Shown one piece after another: positions 36,329-45,580 of a stretch of DNA of 63,900 nucleotides; position 1 is the first letter of the stretch; each line of letters opens with the position of its first letter. Source of the DNA: Bacteroidota bacterium (GTDB lineage Bacteria > Bacteroidota > Bacteroidia > Chitinophagales > Chitinophagaceae); NCBI GenBank assembly GCA_018268085.1, contig JAFDXE010000026.1:1-63900 (forward strand). The letters run 5' to 3'. A program made the translations under genes and the position numbers. The notes under the pieces were generated by a model that saw only the letters and a list, made by a program, of their open reading frames with translations, made no database searches and was not told the origin of the DNA.

Positions 36329-37538
36329 ATATTTGCCTTTTGCTTTTATTTATTTTTTCATTAATTCACTGGGTTTGCCATTCGGGCTAACGTACACGGC
36401 TGTATTAAGCCCTGTATTATATTGGTGGACTGTGCGACAGAGAAAGCAGGAAATACTTTTGCCTTTTTTTGTTTTACTGGTGCCTGTGATATTGGTTCAT
36501 TTGTACCAGGGTGTTGAGGCAAAATCCTATTTTATTTCCCTGCTCAATTATACGTTTGTATATATCTTCTGCCAGGCTTTTTATACATTCTTAAAAACTG
36601 CAGATGACAAGGAAATCATTTTCAGGAACCTGTTGATTGCAAATACCATACTTTGCCTTATTGCAATACCTGTTTATTTCACACCCATTAACGAAATCGT
36701 ATGGATGAAAGAAAATATTACGGAAGGACTGGATAATTTTTTACGACTAAAGCTATTTACCTATGAAGCCTCTTATTATGCTTTATTGTGTACGCCTTTA
36801 TTCTTTTACTATTTCAACCAGGTTATATTCAGGCAAAACAAAATGAACAGTTGGTTGCTGTTGGCAATGATAACCCTTCCTTTCCTGCTCTCATTTTCTA
36901 TCGGAACAATTGCCTGTATTTTGTTTGCTGTAGTAACAGTTTTTATGATCTATTGTACGAGGCTGATCAGGAAACGCAGGGTTATCAGCATTGTTGCCAT
37001 TACCGCAGCAATAAGTTTTACGGCTTTGGGGCTGATGCTGGCTTTCTTTCCGGATAACAGTTTATTTGTACGGATTGGAAATATTCTGCAAGGGAAAGAT
37101 ACATCCGGCAATGGCCGCACTGCAGAAGCATTTATACTCGCAGTAAAAATGCTTAAGCTTAAAACTTTTGCTTTTGGTATCGGCGCAGGGCAGGTGAAAA
37201 CGCTCGGCGCAGAAATTGTTCGCGACTATTATTTTTACCCGTTTGATTTTACCAATATTGCCATTCCTAACGCTACGGCAGAAACGCTGGCATTGTTTGG
37301 CTGGGTTGGAGTGAGCTTTCGTTTTGCTGTAGAGATTTTCCTCTTCTTCTATACTAAAGTATGGACGAATTATTTCAGGCTCATGTTATTTCTCTTTATA
37401 TTTCTTTACCAGTTCACCGGGAGTTTTGTAACCAATATCGCAGAATATGTGGTTTGGATAATGGCGTTTTGGAAAGGCTGGAATGAATTTGATGTGCGTA
37501 AAGAGATGCAGAACAGTGAACAGCGGGCAATGATTTGA
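36315..37538 (+). CDS. Second polysaccharide polymerase-like membrane protein
   Basis: A 407-residue protein with about ten hydrophobic segments and no N-terminal signal peptide. A loop near residues 260-285 (GNILQGKDTSGNGRTAEAF) and GIGAGQVKT then ETLALFGWVGVSFRF resemble Wzy O-antigen polymerases, though identity is low. It overlaps the upstream glycosyltransferase by 14 bases, so the two are translated together. Wzy proteins are poorly conserved, so the call depends on topology and context. Confidence 0.65.
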   Translation: MRINKYLPFAFIYFFINSLGLPFGLTYTAVLSPVLYWWTVRQRKQEILLPFFVLLVPVILVHLYQGVEAKSYFISLLNYTFVYIFCQAFYTFLKTADDKEIIFRNLLIANTILCLIAIPVYFTPINEIVWMKENITEGLDNFLRLKLFTYEASYYALLCTPLFFYYFNQVIFRQNKMNSWLLLAMITLPFLLSFSIGTIACILFAVVTVFMIYCTRLIRKRRVISIVAITAAISFTALGLMLAFFPDNSLFVRIGNILQGKDTSGNGRTAEAFILAVKMLKLKTFAFGIGAGQVKTLGAEIVRDYYFYPFDFTNIAIPNATAETLALFGWVGVSFRFAVEIFLFFYTKVWTNYFRLMLFLFIFLYQFTGSFVTNIAEYVVWIMAFWKGWNEFDVRKEMQNSEQRAMI

Positions 37539-37613
37539 ATAGATCAGTACACAACTGATACCAGTTCATTCCCGGTATATTAAATCTGAATAAAAAAATA
37601 GTTTAAATACAAC

Positions 37614-38684
37614 ATGCATACAATCGCCCTCATCGTACGTTCTACACTTTTCACCGTTCCGGGAGGCGATACGGTTCAGGTTCAGCAAACAGCGGCACAT
37701 TTAAATAAATACTTAACGGCAGAGGTTAAACTATCCGGTGATGATATTGACTACAGCCATTACGACCTGCTGCATTTTTTCAATATCACCCGGCCTGCAG
37801 ATATCCTGTATCATGTAAAAAAATCGGGGAAGCCTTATGTGGTTTCAACGATTCTTATTAATTACAGTGAATACGACAAACTGCACAGGAAAGGATTATC
37901 CGGAATTGTTTTCAGCATGTTTAGTCATAACGGTATCGAATACCTTAAAACGGTTTCGAGATGGCTATTGGGTAAAGACAAACTGGTGAGCAAGGCATAT
38001 TTATTAAAAGGGCATAAAAAATCAGTATTGGAAGTTTTAAAAAATGCCCGCCTGTTGTTGCCCAATTCTTATTCAGAATACCGTCGCCTCCAGCAATTAT
38101 ATAATTGTAATACACCGTTTGTTGTTGTGCGGAATGCAGTAGATACAAGCCTGTTTTCATTTAACCCGCAGGAAGAAAAAGAAGCAGACCTGGTGTTGTG
38201 TGTGGCAAGAATTGAAGGGATCAAGAACCAGCTCAACCTGATACGTGCGCTTAACCATACAAAATTTCGTTTGGTGCTCATTGGCGCAGCTTCACCCAAT
38301 CAACAGGCATATTATAACGCATGTAAAAAAGCGGCAGCAGAAAACATTAGCTTTATTCATCATCTGCCACAACAGGAGCTGGTAAAATATTACCAAAAGG
38401 CAAAAGTGCATGTATTGCCCAGTTGGTTTGAAACAACAGGATTGAGTTCGCTGGAAGCAGCGGTGATGGGTTGCAATATTGTTATTACAGACAGGGGAGA
38501 TACCGAGGAATATTTCGGTGATGATGCTGTGTATTGTGATCCTTCTTCGCCTGAAAATATATTTGCTGCTGTGGAAAAAGCTTCTTTACTTAGATTAAAC
38601 GAATCATTTCAGAAAAAGATATCAGCCCTTTATTCGTGGGAACAGGCAACCATTGTTACAATGGAAGCGTATGAACGAATATAA
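37614..38684 (+). CDS. Family 4 glycosyltransferase
   Basis: A 356-residue GT-B enzyme. The C-terminal donor domain has LCVARIEGIKNQLNLIRAL, LVLIGAASPN, FIHHLPQQELVKYYQKAKVHVLPSWFETTGLSSLEAAVMGCNIV (in parts) with the E-x7-E motif for the sugar nucleotide, and the N-terminal half has PGGDTVQVQQTAAHLN for acceptor binding. It is separate by 75 bases from the polymerase gene and 5 bases from the next. Confidence 0.88.
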   Translation: MHTIALIVRSTLFTVPGGDTVQVQQTAAHLNKYLTAEVKLSGDDIDYSHYDLLHFFNITRPADILYHVKKSGKPYVVSTILINYSEYDKLHRKGLSGIVFSMFSHNGIEYLKTVSRWLLGKDKLVSKAYLLKGHKKSVLEVLKNARLLLPNSYSEYRRLQQLYNCNTPFVVVRNAVDTSLFSFNPQEEKEADLVLCVARIEGIKNQLNLIRALNHTKFRLVLIGAASPNQQAYYNACKKAAAENISFIHHLPQQELVKYYQKAKVHVLPSWFETTGLSSLEAAVMGCNIVITDRGDTEEYFGDDAVYCDPSSPENIFAAVEKASLLRLNESFQKKISALYSWEQATIVTMEAYERI

Positions 38685-38689
38685 TTTCT

Positions 38690-39850
38690 ATGGGATTGAA
38701 AATAGGTATACTTGGTACAAGAGGAATTCCTAATCAATATGGCGGATTCGAACAGGTAGCCGAGCACCTGTCTACAGGGCTGATGAAGCTGGGGCATGAT
38801 GTAATGGTATATAATTCTCACAAACATCCTTATCAGCAAAAAACATGGAATGGCGTGCCCATTATTCATTGCTATGATCCCGAGTATATCCTGGGTACCG
38901 CTGGCCAGTTTATTTATGATCTGAATTGTATCCTGGATGCCCGCAAACGAAATTTTGATATGCTGCTGATGCTGGGTTATACGAGCAGCTCTGTATGGAA
39001 AATGTTTTATCCTAAAAAAAGTATCATCATTTCAAACATGGACGGGCTTGAATGGAACAGGGCGAAATATTCAAAACCGGTAAGAAGATTTTTGAAATAT
39101 GCAGAGAAGCTTGCCGTTAAAGGAAGCGATTATCATATCGCAGATTCTCCCGTAATAAAAACTTACCTCGACGAAAAATACAAAATACATTCTAAGTACA
39201 TAGCCTATGGTGCAGACGTAACGGATAAAGTTGGCACCAACGGATTAACGGAATACGGACTCAGCAAAAGAGAATATTTTTTATTGATGGCCCGTATGGA
39301 ACCGGAGAATAATATTGAAATGTTGCTGGATGGATTTCATGCAAGCAAGTCTGACAAGAAATTTATTGTAATCGGTAATACCGGTAATGCTTATGGATCC
39401 AGGCTGGTAGAAAAATATAAAGCTGATCCAAGAATTGTTTTTCTTGGCGCAATATTCAATCAGCATAAACTTACAGGCATTGTAAAATATTCAGCAGTTT
39501 ATTTTCACGGGCACAGTGTGGGCGGAACAAATCCTTCTTTACTGGAAGCAATGGCCGATGGCGCTTTTATTGCAGCGCACGGAAATGCATTCAACAAAAC
39601 CATTCTCCGGGAAAACGCATTGTACTTCCAGGATTCAAAAGAGGTTTGTTCAATTATTGAACAACATGATAAATTATTCAATGAAGATTTTATCCGCAAT
39701 AACTACGATAGGATCAAGGAAGATTTTACCTGGGATATGATCATCCATCAGTACGATCATTTTTTCAGGCAGTGTTATCTCGAAAAAACAGGAAAGCAAT
39801 TTTCAATACCGGTTGCGCATCCCGGGCAACTGGTGGAAGCCGAATCATAA
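38690..39850 (+). CDS. DUF1972-type glycosyltransferase
   Basis: A 386-residue GT-B enzyme. Its N-terminal half matches DUF1972 (KIGILGTRGIPNQYGGFEQVAEHLS, HCYDPEYILGTAGQFIYDLNCI, SNMDGLEWNRAKYSKPVRRFLKYAEKLAVKGSDYHIADS, in parts). The C-terminal half has the GT4 pattern (LLMARMEPENNIEMLLDGF, GTNPSLLEAMADGAFIAAHGN). Members are often rhamnosyl- or glucosyltransferases of polysaccharide synthesis; the sugar cannot be told here. Five bases downstream of the previous GT4 gene. Confidence 0.88.
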   Translation: MGLKIGILGTRGIPNQYGGFEQVAEHLSTGLMKLGHDVMVYNSHKHPYQQKTWNGVPIIHCYDPEYILGTAGQFIYDLNCILDARKRNFDMLLMLGYTSSSVWKMFYPKKSIIISNMDGLEWNRAKYSKPVRRFLKYAEKLAVKGSDYHIADSPVIKTYLDEKYKIHSKYIAYGADVTDKVGTNGLTEYGLSKREYFLLMARMEPENNIEMLLDGFHASKSDKKFIVIGNTGNAYGSRLVEKYKADPRIVFLGAIFNQHKLTGIVKYSAVYFHGHSVGGTNPSLLEAMADGAFIAAHGNAFNKTILRENALYFQDSKEVCSIIEQHDKLFNEDFIRNNYDRIKEDFTWDMIIHQYDHFFRQCYLEKTGKQFSIPVAHPGQLVEAES

Positions 39851-39876
39851 CAGTATAAAAAGTAAACAAACATTCA

Positions 39877-40818
39877 TTGTGTATTAAGAAAGACATATTA
39901 TCTGCCCTTGCATATTTTGATATGTTTGAATACCCGTTAAAAAAACGGGAACTGTTTACATTTCTCCAACAGCCAGCCGAATATTATGAATTTGAACAGG
40001 CGCTTGATTACTTACTCAAAGAGTCTCTTGTTTTTAAACTCAATGAATTTTATAGCATTACCAATAATTTTTTATTGGTAGAAAGAAGGTTTACCGGGAA
40101 TGCAAGAGCCGAAGCATTATTAAAAAAAGCTGCATCGGGCGCCCGTTTGATTTCCCGTTTTCCTTTTGTACAGGGCGTGGCTGTTTCCGGATCACTGTCT
40201 AAAAATTTTGCGGATAAATCTGCTGATGTAGATTATTTCATCATCACTTCTCCCAATCGGTTGTGGATTGCCAGGAGCTTCCTGCACTTATTCAAAAAAT
40301 GTACATTCCTCGTAAATAAGCAGCATTTGTACTGCATGAATTATTTTATTGATGAAGCGGAACCGGTGATCGTTGAGAAAAATATTTATACCGCTACAGA
40401 AGTTACTACGCTGCTACCGATGCATGGTTCAGCAACGTTTGAAAAATTTTTCACTGCCAATAATTGGACAACCGGTTTCCTGCCTAATCATTTTATGCGT
40501 GTTTCTTCGGCTAAGCCATTACACCCGGGTTTATTCAGGCGATTTGTAGAAAAATGTTTTAATAATTCCCTGGGAGATAAATTGGATAATTTCCTGATGA
40601 AACTTACGGCGAGGAGTTGGGAATCTAAAACAAAAAAGAGAAAGAAAAACAGCCGTGGTATTGTGATGGCGCTTGATACGGCCAAACATTTTGCAAAACC
40701 CAGTGCAGCAAATTTTCAGCAAAAATTATTGAAGCACTACGAAAATAAAGTATCACAGGTATTTGATCATTACGAAAATATTTTTCAAACAACGGCAGGG
40801 GATATTCGCTACGAGTAA
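39877..40818 (+). CDS. Nucleotidyltransferase-domain protein
   Basis: A 313-residue cytoplasmic protein starting at TTG. The N terminus (ILSALAYFDMFEYPLKKRELF) is a winged-helix-like region, and the nucleotidyltransferase signature follows: GSLSKNFADKSADVDYFII with Gly105-Ser106 and Asp117/Asp119. Such proteins recur in Bacteroidota polysaccharide loci beside glycosyltransferases; their function is not established. It is 27 bases after the DUF1972 gene and overlaps the upstream part of the next reading frame. Confidence 0.75.
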   Translation: MCIKKDILSALAYFDMFEYPLKKRELFTFLQQPAEYYEFEQALDYLLKESLVFKLNEFYSITNNFLLVERRFTGNARAEALLKKAASGARLISRFPFVQGVAVSGSLSKNFADKSADVDYFIITSPNRLWIARSFLHLFKKCTFLVNKQHLYCMNYFIDEAEPVIVEKNIYTATEVTTLLPMHGSATFEKFFTANNWTTGFLPNHFMRVSSAKPLHPGLFRRFVEKCFNNSLGDKLDNFLMKLTARSWESKTKKRKKNSRGIVMALDTAKHFAKPSAANFQQKLLKHYENKVSQVFDHYENIFQTTAGDIRYE

Positions 40819-40828
40819 TACAAAGATC

Positions 40829-41641
40829 ATGTTGCAGCTATCGATAGTTATCATAACAAAAAATGAAGCACATAATATTGTTGCGTGCATCCGGTCTGCA
40901 AAAAAACTGGGCACCGATGTTATTGTTGTGGATTCCGGCAGCGATGATGATACCGTATTGTTAGCAGAAGCATGTGGTGCAAGAGTGAAACATATTACCT
41001 GGAGCAGCTATGGCGCTGCCAGGAATGCGGGCGCAGCGTTGGCGAAAAACGACTGGATATTTGCACTGGATGCAGATGAGAGAATAACAGATGAGCTTGT
41101 GGAATGCGTTAAAGACCCGGGCTTCTTTCAAGCGAAAACAATTTATGGGTTTCACCGGACTAATTTTTTTAAAGGAAAGAAATTACAATTCGGCAATTTA
41201 GGACGGGAAACAGTGTTTCGTTTATACAACCGGCGGCTTACAGAATGGAACAATGATCCCGTTCATGAAAAATTGCATTTGAAGTCGGGAAACAAATTGA
41301 TTTTAAAAAGTTCCCTATTGCATTTCGGCATTGAAGATATCCGCAAATACCAACTCAAAAAACTTAACTATGCCTATTTATGTGCATTAAAGTATAGAAG
41401 CCAGGGCAAAAAAGGCGCTGTATTTTTTAAATTGGTATCACCGGTATTTCATTTTGTACAATCGTACTTTATTCGCCTGGGTTTCTTAGATGGAAAGGCA
41501 GGCCTGTTGGCGGCAAAAATAAATGCAAACTATACCTGGCATAAGTACGATAATTTATCCCGTATGAAAAAACTGGATTATAAAAAACCAACAGCGATTC
41601 CCACTATTTCATCCACTTTTACAAAAGCATACAGCAGTTAG
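40829..41641 (+). CDS. Family 2 glycosyltransferase (WaaE-like)
   Basis: A 270-residue GT2 enzyme of the lipopolysaccharide core beta-glucosyltransferase type. Signatures are LSIVIITKNEAHNIVACIRS, VIVVDSGSDDDTV, GAARNAGAALAKNDWIFALDADERIT with the DxD motif, FHRTNFFKGKKLQFG and VHEKLHL. The start at 40829 is chosen because the longer frame begins inside the preceding gene. Last gene of the plus-strand polysaccharide run; convergent with the receptor gene 14 bases on. Confidence 0.9.
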   Translation: MLQLSIVIITKNEAHNIVACIRSAKKLGTDVIVVDSGSDDDTVLLAEACGARVKHITWSSYGAARNAGAALAKNDWIFALDADERITDELVECVKDPGFFQAKTIYGFHRTNFFKGKKLQFGNLGRETVFRLYNRRLTEWNNDPVHEKLHLKSGNKLILKSSLLHFGIEDIRKYQLKKLNYAYLCALKYRSQGKKGAVFFKLVSPVFHFVQSYFIRLGFLDGKAGLLAAKINANYTWHKYDNLSRMKKLDYKKPTAIPTISSTFTKAYSS

Positions 41642-41654
41642 TACTTCGCTGACA

Positions 41655-44042
41655 TTAATTTGTTTCCGGTGCTGTATCAAAACTCTTCTTTTCCTCTTTG
41701 GGCTTTCCGCCAAAATTGTAACGCAGGGTTAAACCAAGCCGGCGAGTATCGTTATACCTCGATCCTGATGCATGTACATTTCCCTGGTTGATGTTGAAAG
41801 AAACATGATTTGTTCTGAGCAGGTCGTTCACAGAAACAATTACATTCATTTTTTTATTCAGCAATGCTTTGTTTACAGAAACAAACAGTCCGCCGAAAGT
41901 ATTGAGTTCATAAAAATTCTGTACACCCTTTGTACGCATGAAGCCCTGCATATTAAAAATAAACGTAGGGGTAATTTTAAATTCCTGGAACATGAAGAAG
42001 GTATAACTTCCTCTTTTATAATTCAACGGTTTATTATCGTAGAAACCTTCGTAATGATTGTAGTTGTATTGTGCGCCCACGTAAAAGAAAAATTTTCCTC
42101 CGGGCGGAATACCCCCGATGATCTTAAAATAAACTTCCTTGTTTTTTCCAAGATTGTCATACGTGCGGTATGCAATTTTTGTTCGGCTATCCTGGTACGT
42201 TACCTGGCTGAAAATATCTTTTGTATTATTTATACCAACAGCAAAAACAGGAAAACTCTGGAATAAAACATTGAATTCATAGTTGGTAGTAAACTGCGGC
42301 TTTAACTGCGGATTGCCCACGTCATACAAATACTGATCAATATATTTCGGATATGGGTTTAATGATTCATAATAAGGACGCTTAATGGATTTCCGGTAAA
42401 TAACACTGCCTATCAACGGCGTTTTAAATAATTTAAAAAGGTTGTGTTTGATGAACAGGTAAGGAAAAACATCTGTCCTGGTAATGGATAATGAAGTGTC
42501 TTTTGGAATAAACTGCCTGCCATTGATATTGGTCGTTTCAAGACGTACTCCCGGTTTAAAAGTAAATCCTGCAATGGTTCTGGAAACCTGCAGGTAGGCA
42601 GCGGTAATTGTTTCTTTGTATTTAAAGGTGTTGGTTTGATACCCGTCAACATATTTCTGTCCATTACCGGTATCAATAAGGTAATGTGCGCTGTTCCTGC
42701 TATTGCTGAAATTTGCTTTAAAACCAGCCTCCAGTGTAAATTTCGCAGGAAGCTTCAATGTAAGATCAGATTGCAGCACGTAAATATTCTTCACATTATT
42801 ATTTTCTCCATCACCTTTTACCGTGGCGGCCGCTGGTAGTAAATAGGAATTACTGTAATCCTGGTTGTTCTTATAATCATAATAATAATAATCAAATTCC
42901 GTAGTCCACTCACTTCCCAATGTATCCAGTTTTAATTTGGAAGCAATTTCGTTGCTGATATAACCGGAGTTGTTTTTATTCCTGATATCAGATTGATTGT
43001 TTCCCAATACGGAGGAAGAAGCGGTATTGATGATGTGAATTGGGTTATATGCATAGCTACGCTGAGAATTGTTACTCAGGCGAAAATCATACGAAACATT
43101 GAATTTTTTTGTAAAAGCATAATCTACTCCTCCGCTGATATAGTTGTTTAACGAAGGATAAGTAGTGTGCGACTGTTGCGAAACCAGTGTATCGATGGCT
43201 GTGAACCTGTCTGAATTTAATTTTTCAAAATTATTCCTGTTGGTAAACTGGTAGCTGAAGTAACTGGTAAGTTTACCCGAACTACGATTGATATTCACGC
43301 CGGCTGTTTCTGTTGCATACACACCCTGGAAATAGGCAAGGTTCACACTACCACTGGTTCCAAGCTTAACGCCTTTTTTAAGTACGATGTTTACAATACC
43401 GCCACTGCTGGCTGCATCAAATTTTGCTGAAGGACTCCTGAGAATTTCTATTTTACTCACACTTCCCGCCGGCAAACTCTTTAACATGGAGGCAATGTCG
43501 GCATTGCTGAGTTTCATTTCTCTTCCGTTAACATAAATTGTTGCAGGTGTTGTGCTGCTCAGGTAAACATTACCATCCTGGTCTACGATAGCTCCCGGTA
43601 CTTTTTCCAATACTTCAAATGCATTGGAGCTGCTGTTGGAAATCGCTTCCGCATCCACGATTGTTTTGTCGTCGTCCTGTTTTATCAACGGTCGCTTGGC
43701 GACTATAGTAATGTTTCCAAGATTACTTACTTTGGGATTTAATACAATCGTTACTTCAACGGAACTGTCTTTTACCCGTATTTCTTTGCTTACATTTTGT
43801 ACGCCTGCTGCGGATACCTTTAACAAATAAGTTGTTGCTGAATCTGCTTTAAAAACGCCATTGCCATTTATTACCTGCCGTAATACTAAAACGCTGTCGG
43901 GTAAACGATATAAACTGGCTGTTGCATTAGGGAATGCTTCCTGCTTTTCAGTCAGCAGTGTTAGTTGAATTTCCAGTTTTTGTGCATGAACAGAAGAAAC
44001 GGATAAAACGAAGGCTAAAATGAAAACTAATTTTATTTTCAC
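41655..44042 (-). CDS. Outer-membrane beta-barrel family protein (TonB-receptor-like)
   Basis: A 795-residue protein with signal peptide (VFILAFVLSVSSVHAQ), a carboxypeptidase-regulatory-like domain (about 20-110), a plug-like domain (VLEKVPGAIVDQDGNVYLSSTTPATIYVNGREMK, PAGSVSKIEILRSPSAKFDAASSGGIVNIVLKK, in parts) and a barrel of the OMP_b-brl_3 type ending GLTLRYNFGGKP plus a short charged tail. Such proteins resemble TonB-dependent receptors, but the TonB box and substrate are not apparent. It lies downstream of the HlyD/TolC pair with a 108-base gap; a shared function is not shown. Confidence 0.82.
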   Translation of the reverse strand: MKIKLVFILAFVLSVSSVHAQKLEIQLTLLTEKQEAFPNATASLYRLPDSVLVLRQVINGNGVFKADSATTYLLKVSAAGVQNVSKEIRVKDSSVEVTIVLNPKVSNLGNITIVAKRPLIKQDDDKTIVDAEAISNSSSNAFEVLEKVPGAIVDQDGNVYLSSTTPATIYVNGREMKLSNADIASMLKSLPAGSVSKIEILRSPSAKFDAASSGGIVNIVLKKGVKLGTSGSVNLAYFQGVYATETAGVNINRSSGKLTSYFSYQFTNRNNFEKLNSDRFTAIDTLVSQQSHTTYPSLNNYISGGVDYAFTKKFNVSYDFRLSNNSQRSYAYNPIHIINTASSSVLGNNQSDIRNKNNSGYISNEIASKLKLDTLGSEWTTEFDYYYYDYKNNQDYSNSYLLPAAATVKGDGENNNVKNIYVLQSDLTLKLPAKFTLEAGFKANFSNSRNSAHYLIDTGNGQKYVDGYQTNTFKYKETITAAYLQVSRTIAGFTFKPGVRLETTNINGRQFIPKDTSLSITRTDVFPYLFIKHNLFKLFKTPLIGSVIYRKSIKRPYYESLNPYPKYIDQYLYDVGNPQLKPQFTTNYEFNVLFQSFPVFAVGINNTKDIFSQVTYQDSRTKIAYRTYDNLGKNKEVYFKIIGGIPPGGKFFFYVGAQYNYNHYEGFYDNKPLNYKRGSYTFFMFQEFKITPTFIFNMQGFMRTKGVQNFYELNTFGGLFVSVNKALLNKKMNVIVSVNDLLRTNHVSFNINQGNVHASGSRYNDTRRLGLTLRYNFGGKPKEEKKSFDTAPETN

Positions 44043-44150
44043 AAGTAAGAATTGAGGACGCCGCTAAACAGCAACCATTATATAATATTGGTGTTTCAGA
44101 AAATATTGTAATAATAAATAAGGATGAGGAATTAATATTCCCGGACTATG

Positions 44151-45506
44151 TTATTTCTTTTCAAAAAGTTCTTTCTTATCAACTACTTTCACTTCATCGC
44201 CTTTCTTCAGGGATTTGCTCACCACATCATAAGGCCCGGTAACAACCATATCGCCTTCTTTTAATCCATCTGTGATTTCAATATTATTGATATCCTGTAT
44301 GCCTGTTTTCACTACCAGTTTACTGATCTTATTATCAGTGCCCACAAGAAAAACAACAATGTCGAGGTCGTCCAGGTTGGTAACTGAACTGGTTGTGGAG
44401 ATCACCGCATCATCTTTCTTTTTATCCGTTTTCAGGCTGTCATTTTTTTCACGTGTGGTTACGGCATTGATGGGCACACTCAGCACATTTGATTTTGTTT
44501 GTGTTTGTATGTCGGCGCTGGCGCTCATTCCCGGGCGGAAAGGAAAGCTTCCTTTTCCAATAAGGTCCATATAGCTTTCCGGCAATAATCTTACATAAAC
44601 TTTATACTGCGTTACATCCGAACTGGTAGATGCAAGTGCGGATTGTGTAGCAGCGCCATTGTTACTGCTGGCAATCTGCGTTACGATGCCTTTAAATTTC
44701 CTGTTGCTGTATGCATCAATATCTATTAAGGCACTGTCGCCGATCTTTACTTTCGGAACATCGTTTTCACCCACATCCACTCTCACTTCTATTTTCGACA
44801 TGTCGGCAATACGCAACATCTCCGTTCCCAATGCGAAACTGTTACCGGCAACTTTTTCTCCTTTTTTTACACTCAGCAAGCTAACAACACCATCCATTGG
44901 CGCCAGTATTTCAGTTCTGCCGAGGTCTTTATTTGCCTTGTTCAGGTTGGCCTGGGCACTGGCAACGCCTGCCTGTCCGCTCCTGATTCCCTCCAACGCA
45001 GCTTTGTAATTTGCTTTCGCAGATTTCAGGTTGGCGTCAGCAATATTAAATTCGCTTTGACTGATCACTTTATCATCAAATAATTTTTTCTGCATTTTAT
45101 AGGTACGTTCGGCCTGTTCCTGTGCAGCCAGTAAAGCGTCTAAGGCTGCCTGTGAGTTAGCTACCTGTGCCTGCGACTGTACTACGCCGGTGGCTGCCTG
45201 GTCTCTTTGAATATCATAGAGATCGGCATAGATCCTGGCGAGTAATTGTCCTTTCTTAACGGTATCTCCCTCCTGAACATTTAATTCTGTGATCTCACCA
45301 CTGATATCCGGGCTTACTTTTACTTCTACTTCCGGGTATATTTTTCCGCTGGCGCTTACCACTTCAATAATGGTACGTCTTTGTACTTTTTCAGCAGTTA
45401 CTTTTATGCCTTCGTCTTTTCCAAAAACGCCCGCTTTTGATAACGCTACCAGTACAACCAGTAACACTGCCACAATGATGAGTATCCATTTTGTTTTCTT
45501 GTTCAT
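44151..45506 (-). CDS. Efflux periplasmic adaptor subunit (HlyD/MacA type)
   Basis: A 451-residue adaptor with one N-terminal membrane segment (ILIIVAVLLVVLVALSKAGVFG), a biotinyl-lipoyl-like domain (SGKIYPEVEVKVSPDISGEITELNVQEGDTVKKGQLLARI, in parts), a long alpha-helical hairpin (about 100-190) and a barrel and membrane-proximal domain. It would join an inner-membrane pump to the TolC-type channel encoded just upstream (74 bases). The ABC or RND pump gene expected in such operons is absent nearby. Confidence 0.88.
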   Translation of the reverse strand: MNKKTKWILIIVAVLLVVLVALSKAGVFGKDEGIKVTAEKVQRRTIIEVVSASGKIYPEVEVKVSPDISGEITELNVQEGDTVKKGQLLARIYADLYDIQRDQAATGVVQSQAQVANSQAALDALLAAQEQAERTYKMQKKLFDDKVISQSEFNIADANLKSAKANYKAALEGIRSGQAGVASAQANLNKANKDLGRTEILAPMDGVVSLLSVKKGEKVAGNSFALGTEMLRIADMSKIEVRVDVGENDVPKVKIGDSALIDIDAYSNRKFKGIVTQIASSNNGAATQSALASTSSDVTQYKVYVRLLPESYMDLIGKGSFPFRPGMSASADIQTQTKSNVLSVPINAVTTREKNDSLKTDKKKDDAVISTTSSVTNLDDLDIVVFLVGTDNKISKLVVKTGIQDINNIEITDGLKEGDMVVTGPYDVVSKSLKKGDEVKVVDKKELFEKK

Positions 45507-45580
45507 ATACTTTCAGTTAACGTAATCAAAAATCTTTAGCCCTGTTTCAATTGTTTATGTTCAAATGCTTTATTCTCTTT

